Below, one piece after another: positions 61,170 to 64,000 of a stretch of DNA of 64,000 bases. The position numbers were made by a program, and so were the translations under genes. Below the pieces are notes generated by a model, which was not told where the DNA came from, ran no database searches, and saw only the letters and a list, made by a program, of their open reading frames with translations. Origin of the DNA: JBFJKD01 sp041601945 (GTDB taxonomy: Bacteria; Pseudomonadota; Gammaproteobacteria; Pseudomonadales; Porticoccaceae); contig JBFIHG010000005.1 of assembly GCA_041601945.1 (NCBI GenBank), positions 28,570 through 92,569 of the forward strand, read 5' to 3'. The first letter of the stretch is position 1. Every line of letters begins with the position of its first letter.

Positions 61170-62902
61170 GCGCTGCGTCCGCGTCTAAAAAGCAGCATAA
61201 ACAGCATCACCAGAACGCCAGTGCTGGCGGCGCCAAACACCATCAGCTGTAACAGCGGGCGCAAGGGAGCGCGTGGGTCGGCAAACAGTCCGCCCGGATC
61301 GTAGTCCAGCCAGATCGGCACATCCTTGCGATAGAACTCTGCAGTAAAAAATTTCTTCCAGTCGGTTCCCTGGACTTTGGGAAAGCCGCCGCTATCCACG
61401 TAGGAGTCGAACGCAATAGTACTGACGCTGCCGCCGGGATAAATGCCATCGGTGGTTTGCGCAGTTTCGTGGTGGTCGTGAAACAGCCACACCCCTTCAC
61501 CATAGTTGTGCAGGCCGTCGTTGGTGGTCTGTAGCACCATGTCGACTCGCTGGGCAGGCGCCAGGTCAATGACATCCCGGGTAATTTCGTTGCCCGGGTT
61601 GAGGGGTATGCCGTCCAGGTGCGTGACGGTAGGTCGAAAGCCGTGGGGGTGCAGGGCAATGCTGGTGGAGCCGCCATTCAGGGCCCGTAGTTTTACTTTT
61701 TCATCGGGTTTAACGACGATCAGGGATTCCTGCAACGTGTAGGGGAATGATTTGCCGTTCAACAAAAAATAATTGGCGCTGTCCCGGGTAATATTCCAGC
61801 GACGGTGTTGTTCGATCAGTGTGAGGCGAGGATCGTTGTGGGTTTGTATGGTCTCTGACAGGTTTTTGAACAGGTCAAAGTAATGCAGGTCGTACTCGCG
61901 CTGGTACTGCTCTCGTACGGCCACAGACGAGTGGCGTACCTGGCCAGCGCCGATATTCAGGGTTTGCGGCCAGTTATTGGGACGGTTTTCTTCGATGACG
62001 AACATACCCTGCATGCCCATCAGAATATGTACATTGGCTTGCACGTGGCAGTGATAGAACATAGTGCCCGCCACCCGCGGACTGAACTGATAAGTTAACG
62101 TTGTGCCGGGCATGGCCGGCATTTCGCTGGTTTCGGCGACGCCGTCCGTGCCCATGGCATGTTGCTCGTGGTTCGCGCCCTCGTAATGGGGCATGCCGTG
62201 ATCCGCGGAAAACGGGTGGTCGACCCCGTGAAAGTGGATGGTGTGGGGCAGGTAATGGCTATTTTCCAGGACCACCGTGACCCGATCTCCCTGCTCGACG
62301 CGGATTACCGGTGCCGGCGGACGTAGTAGGGGATTGGCCTTGCGGGTTTCGAAATTTTCCGTGGACATACCAAACGACTTGGGCGCGAATACCCACATAC
62401 CGGGCTCGACACCGGGGGCGATGGCGAAGGTGGTAACCGGTGCGGGGATATCCGGCGACTGGCCGTTGAGCTCTATGACTTCCAGTTTTATGGTGATTTC
62501 GTCGGGATCGCCGTCGCCGTCGAGATCTTCGCCCATAATCACGGTGTCGGGCATCAATCCGGATTTCAGCAGGGTGCTTTGTGCTACCTGATTGGTGCCG
62601 CGGGTCACGGCAGCGACCAGATAGGGATTGTCCGGCACGCAGCCAGCCGCCGGTTCGATAACCACACCTTCGATGGTTTGTCCGTCTCGCCAACCGAGGA
62701 TATCTGGCGGACAAATTTCCTCTGCGGCGGGCAGTGCATAGTTCTCGCTGGTCGGCGCAGAGCGGTAGCTGTCTGTACCAAACCAGTTATAGGTCGCGAC
62801 GCGCCACTGGTGTGGAACCCATGCGGTGGGTGCGGTCAGACAGGCTACGGCGAGCAGTGCCAGCGCGATGGGGATGCGCAGAAGTGTTGCGTTAATCTTC
62901 AT
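61166..62902 (-). CDS. Membrane-anchored multicopper oxidase with type-1 site in the N-terminal half
   Basis: A 578-residue multicopper oxidase from the ATG at 62902 (signal peptide LRIPIALALLAVACLTAPTAW; 28 open codons upstream are not convincing). Copper motifs in order are HFHG (near 222), HCHVQANVHILMGM (near 283), HPHG (near 418) and HDHH (near 473). The Cys-containing type-1 motif therefore comes second, not last as in usual three-domain laccases and CopA. A C-terminal helix (LMVFGAASTGVLVMLFMLLF) anchors it. It should oxidise Cu(I), another metal or an organic donor with O2 in the periplasm. It is coupled to the cupredoxin gene. Confidence 0.87.
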   Translation of the reverse strand: MKINATLLRIPIALALLAVACLTAPTAWVPHQWRVATYNWFGTDSYRSAPTSENYALPAAEEICPPDILGWRDGQTIEGVVIEPAAGCVPDNPYLVAAVTRGTNQVAQSTLLKSGLMPDTVIMGEDLDGDGDPDEITIKLEVIELNGQSPDIPAPVTTFAIAPGVEPGMWVFAPKSFGMSTENFETRKANPLLRPPAPVIRVEQGDRVTVVLENSHYLPHTIHFHGVDHPFSADHGMPHYEGANHEQHAMGTDGVAETSEMPAMPGTTLTYQFSPRVAGTMFYHCHVQANVHILMGMQGMFVIEENRPNNWPQTLNIGAGQVRHSSVAVREQYQREYDLHYFDLFKNLSETIQTHNDPRLTLIEQHRRWNITRDSANYFLLNGKSFPYTLQESLIVVKPDEKVKLRALNGGSTSIALHPHGFRPTVTHLDGIPLNPGNEITRDVIDLAPAQRVDMVLQTTNDGLHNYGEGVWLFHDHHETAQTTDGIYPGGSVSTIAFDSYVDSGGFPKVQGTDWKKFFTAEFYRKDVPIWLDYDPGGLFADPRAPLRPLLQLMVFGAASTGVLVMLFMLLFRRGRSA

Positions 62903-63149
62903 CAATCGTTCCGTTGTGGTCGAGCAACTGGTGAAAGGCGTGGGCGATTCGAATCGAAATCCCCAATTCTGAATCAAGACACACACTAGCGGGGCACAGG
63001 TTAGCCTAGATAGGGGGGCTTGTCATGACATGGGGAAGGCGTAAACAGACGCTCGACAGCGCGGCTACTGCAAACTTCGATAATGCGAATTGATAGGGCG
63101 GGACAGGAGCACGCGCTGCAGTTGGGTGCAGGAAGTTGCGGGCTTGTGC

Positions 63150-63923
63150 TTAATGTTCGACAAACGCCCGTTCGATCACGTACTGGTGGTACTCCCCGTG
63201 GCGGGACTCGCGAAAGCCCCGCTCGTTCAGGATGGCGGTGAGATCCTTGAGCATGGCCGGACTGCCGCACAGCATAAAGCGATCGTCTGCAACGTTGGGT
63301 TTAGGTAAGCCCATATCCAGAAATAGCTTGCCGCTGGTGAGCAAAGTGGATATGCGCCCCTGATGCTCGAATGGCTCCCGGGTCACCGTTGGGTAATAAA
63401 GTAACTGCTCTCTGACCTGTTCACCAAGCAGCTCATTGTTGGGCAACTCGTGGCGAATAAAGTCTTTGTAAGCCAGCTCCGATACGTGACGTACCCCATG
63501 TACCAGCACGATCTGTGAAAATTTTTCGTAAATATCGGGGTCCTTGATAATACTGATAAACGGCGCCAGCCCGGTGCCCGTGGCAAGTAGATACAGACGC
63601 TTTCCAGCCAGCACGTTATCCGCCACCAGAGTCCCTGTGGGTTTGCGGCTGACCAGAATCTGATCGCCGACCTGTAGCTTCTGCAGACGCGAAGTGAGGG
63701 GACCATCCGGCACCTTGATACTGAAAAATTCCATTTCGTCTTCGTAATTGGCGCTGGCGATACTGTAGGCACGCAGTAACGGGCGCTCGCCGTTGTCGAG
63801 ACCAATCATGGTGAAGTGGCCATTTTTAAAGCGAAACCCCGGGTCCCGGGTGGTCGAAAAACTGAATAACCTGTCGTTCCAGTGATGGACGCGGGTAACT
63901 CGTTCGCGATTCAGGGTGGTCAT
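63150..63923 (-). CDS. fpr: Ferredoxin--NADP reductase
   Basis: A 257-residue flavoprotein. The FAD site is RAYSIAS (RxYS), the NADP site is ATGTGLAPFISII, and the C-terminal FMLCGSPAMLKDL block plus the ending VERAFVEH-like IERAFVEH are characteristic of the bacterial Fpr subclass. It exchanges electrons between NADPH and ferredoxin or flavodoxin and could also serve the orphan dioxygenase in this window, although that is speculation. It is the last gene before the window end; 63924-64000 holds only upstream sequence. Confidence 0.95.
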   Translation of the reverse strand: MTTLNRERVTRVHHWNDRLFSFSTTRDPGFRFKNGHFTMIGLDNGERPLLRAYSIASANYEDEMEFFSIKVPDGPLTSRLQKLQVGDQILVSRKPTGTLVADNVLAGKRLYLLATGTGLAPFISIIKDPDIYEKFSQIVLVHGVRHVSELAYKDFIRHELPNNELLGEQVREQLLYYPTVTREPFEHQGRISTLLTSGKLFLDMGLPKPNVADDRFMLCGSPAMLKDLTAILNERGFRESRHGEYHQYVIERAFVEH

Positions 63924-64000
63924 GGCAATTTGGCACCTGTTAAAAGGGTAATAAACATAGCTAGTACTCTGGCTGGAAAAGAATAACGCCTTCCGCTATA

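Overview
The window reads as a chromosome segment of a Gammaproteobacterium, probably an aerobic, marine-type member of the Cellvibrionales/Pseudomonadales neighbourhood. This is inferred from gene content and order (queA-tgt-secD-secF; pepA-holC-valS divergent from lptF-lptG; greB, yciH, yajQ, fpr, NhaA). No taxonomic search was possible. Most of the segment is compact and moderately GC-rich, with short intergenic gaps and many ATGA or few-base junctions. One more AT-rich block at about 40.1-44.3 kb stands out as acquired DNA.

Layout. 1-2.6 kb: gcvP (minus, cut by the window edge). 2.9-5.9 kb: two tandem paralogous HD-GYP phosphodiesterase genes. 5.9-11.0 kb, minus strand: greB, an S9 peptidase and yciH in one tight cluster, then a quinone oxidoreductase and an amino-acid permease. 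11.1-12.0 kb: a voltage-gated-type K+ channel with a C-terminal zinc ribbon. 12.1-23.7 kb, plus strand: a metabolic block holding a propionyl-CoA synthetase-like enzyme, a translationally coupled three-gene 2-oxoacid:acceptor oxidoreductase (GltD-like Fe-S flavoprotein, fused gamma/alpha subunit, beta subunit), a full-length fused 5-oxoprolinase/hydantoinase and a divergent DHDPS-family lyase. This is the most interesting candidate system in the window: a possible NAD(P)-linked 2-oxoacid pathway of unknown substrate.

23.8-39.8 kb: DUF899 protein, nhaA, yajQ, a cold-shock/DUF1294 fusion, the valS-hypothetical-holC-pepA cluster (minus), lptF-lptG, an RDD protein, a UPF0114 protein, an FMN-dependent 2-hydroxyacid oxidase, a secreted matrixin-like protein with an altered zinc motif, and a crotonase with the full dienoyl-CoA isomerase residue signature.

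39.8-44.4 kb: accessory island. A crotonase gene is cut off by a RAYT/IS200-type transposase unit with 20-bp inverted repeats. Next come the alpha and beta subunits of an aromatic-ring-hydroxylating dioxygenase without electron-transfer partners, an internally deleted IS3-family element with both terminal repeats still readable, a gene remnant, two palindromes and a tRNA-Leu(CAA) at the border.

44.6-64 kb: queA-tgt-secD-secF without yajC between tgt and secD, an M13 metallopeptidase lipoprotein, a DoxX protein, a GST, a DEAD-box RNA helicase with a low-complexity basic tail, a DASS anion transporter, a sulfotransferase-like protein, an AcoX/NAD-kinase-like protein, a 2-hydroxyacid dehydrogenase, a copper pair (cupredoxin with MDHST repeats plus a membrane-anchored multicopper oxidase whose type-1 copper motif sits in the N-terminal half), and fpr. 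I see no CRISPR array, rRNA, prophage, or origin.
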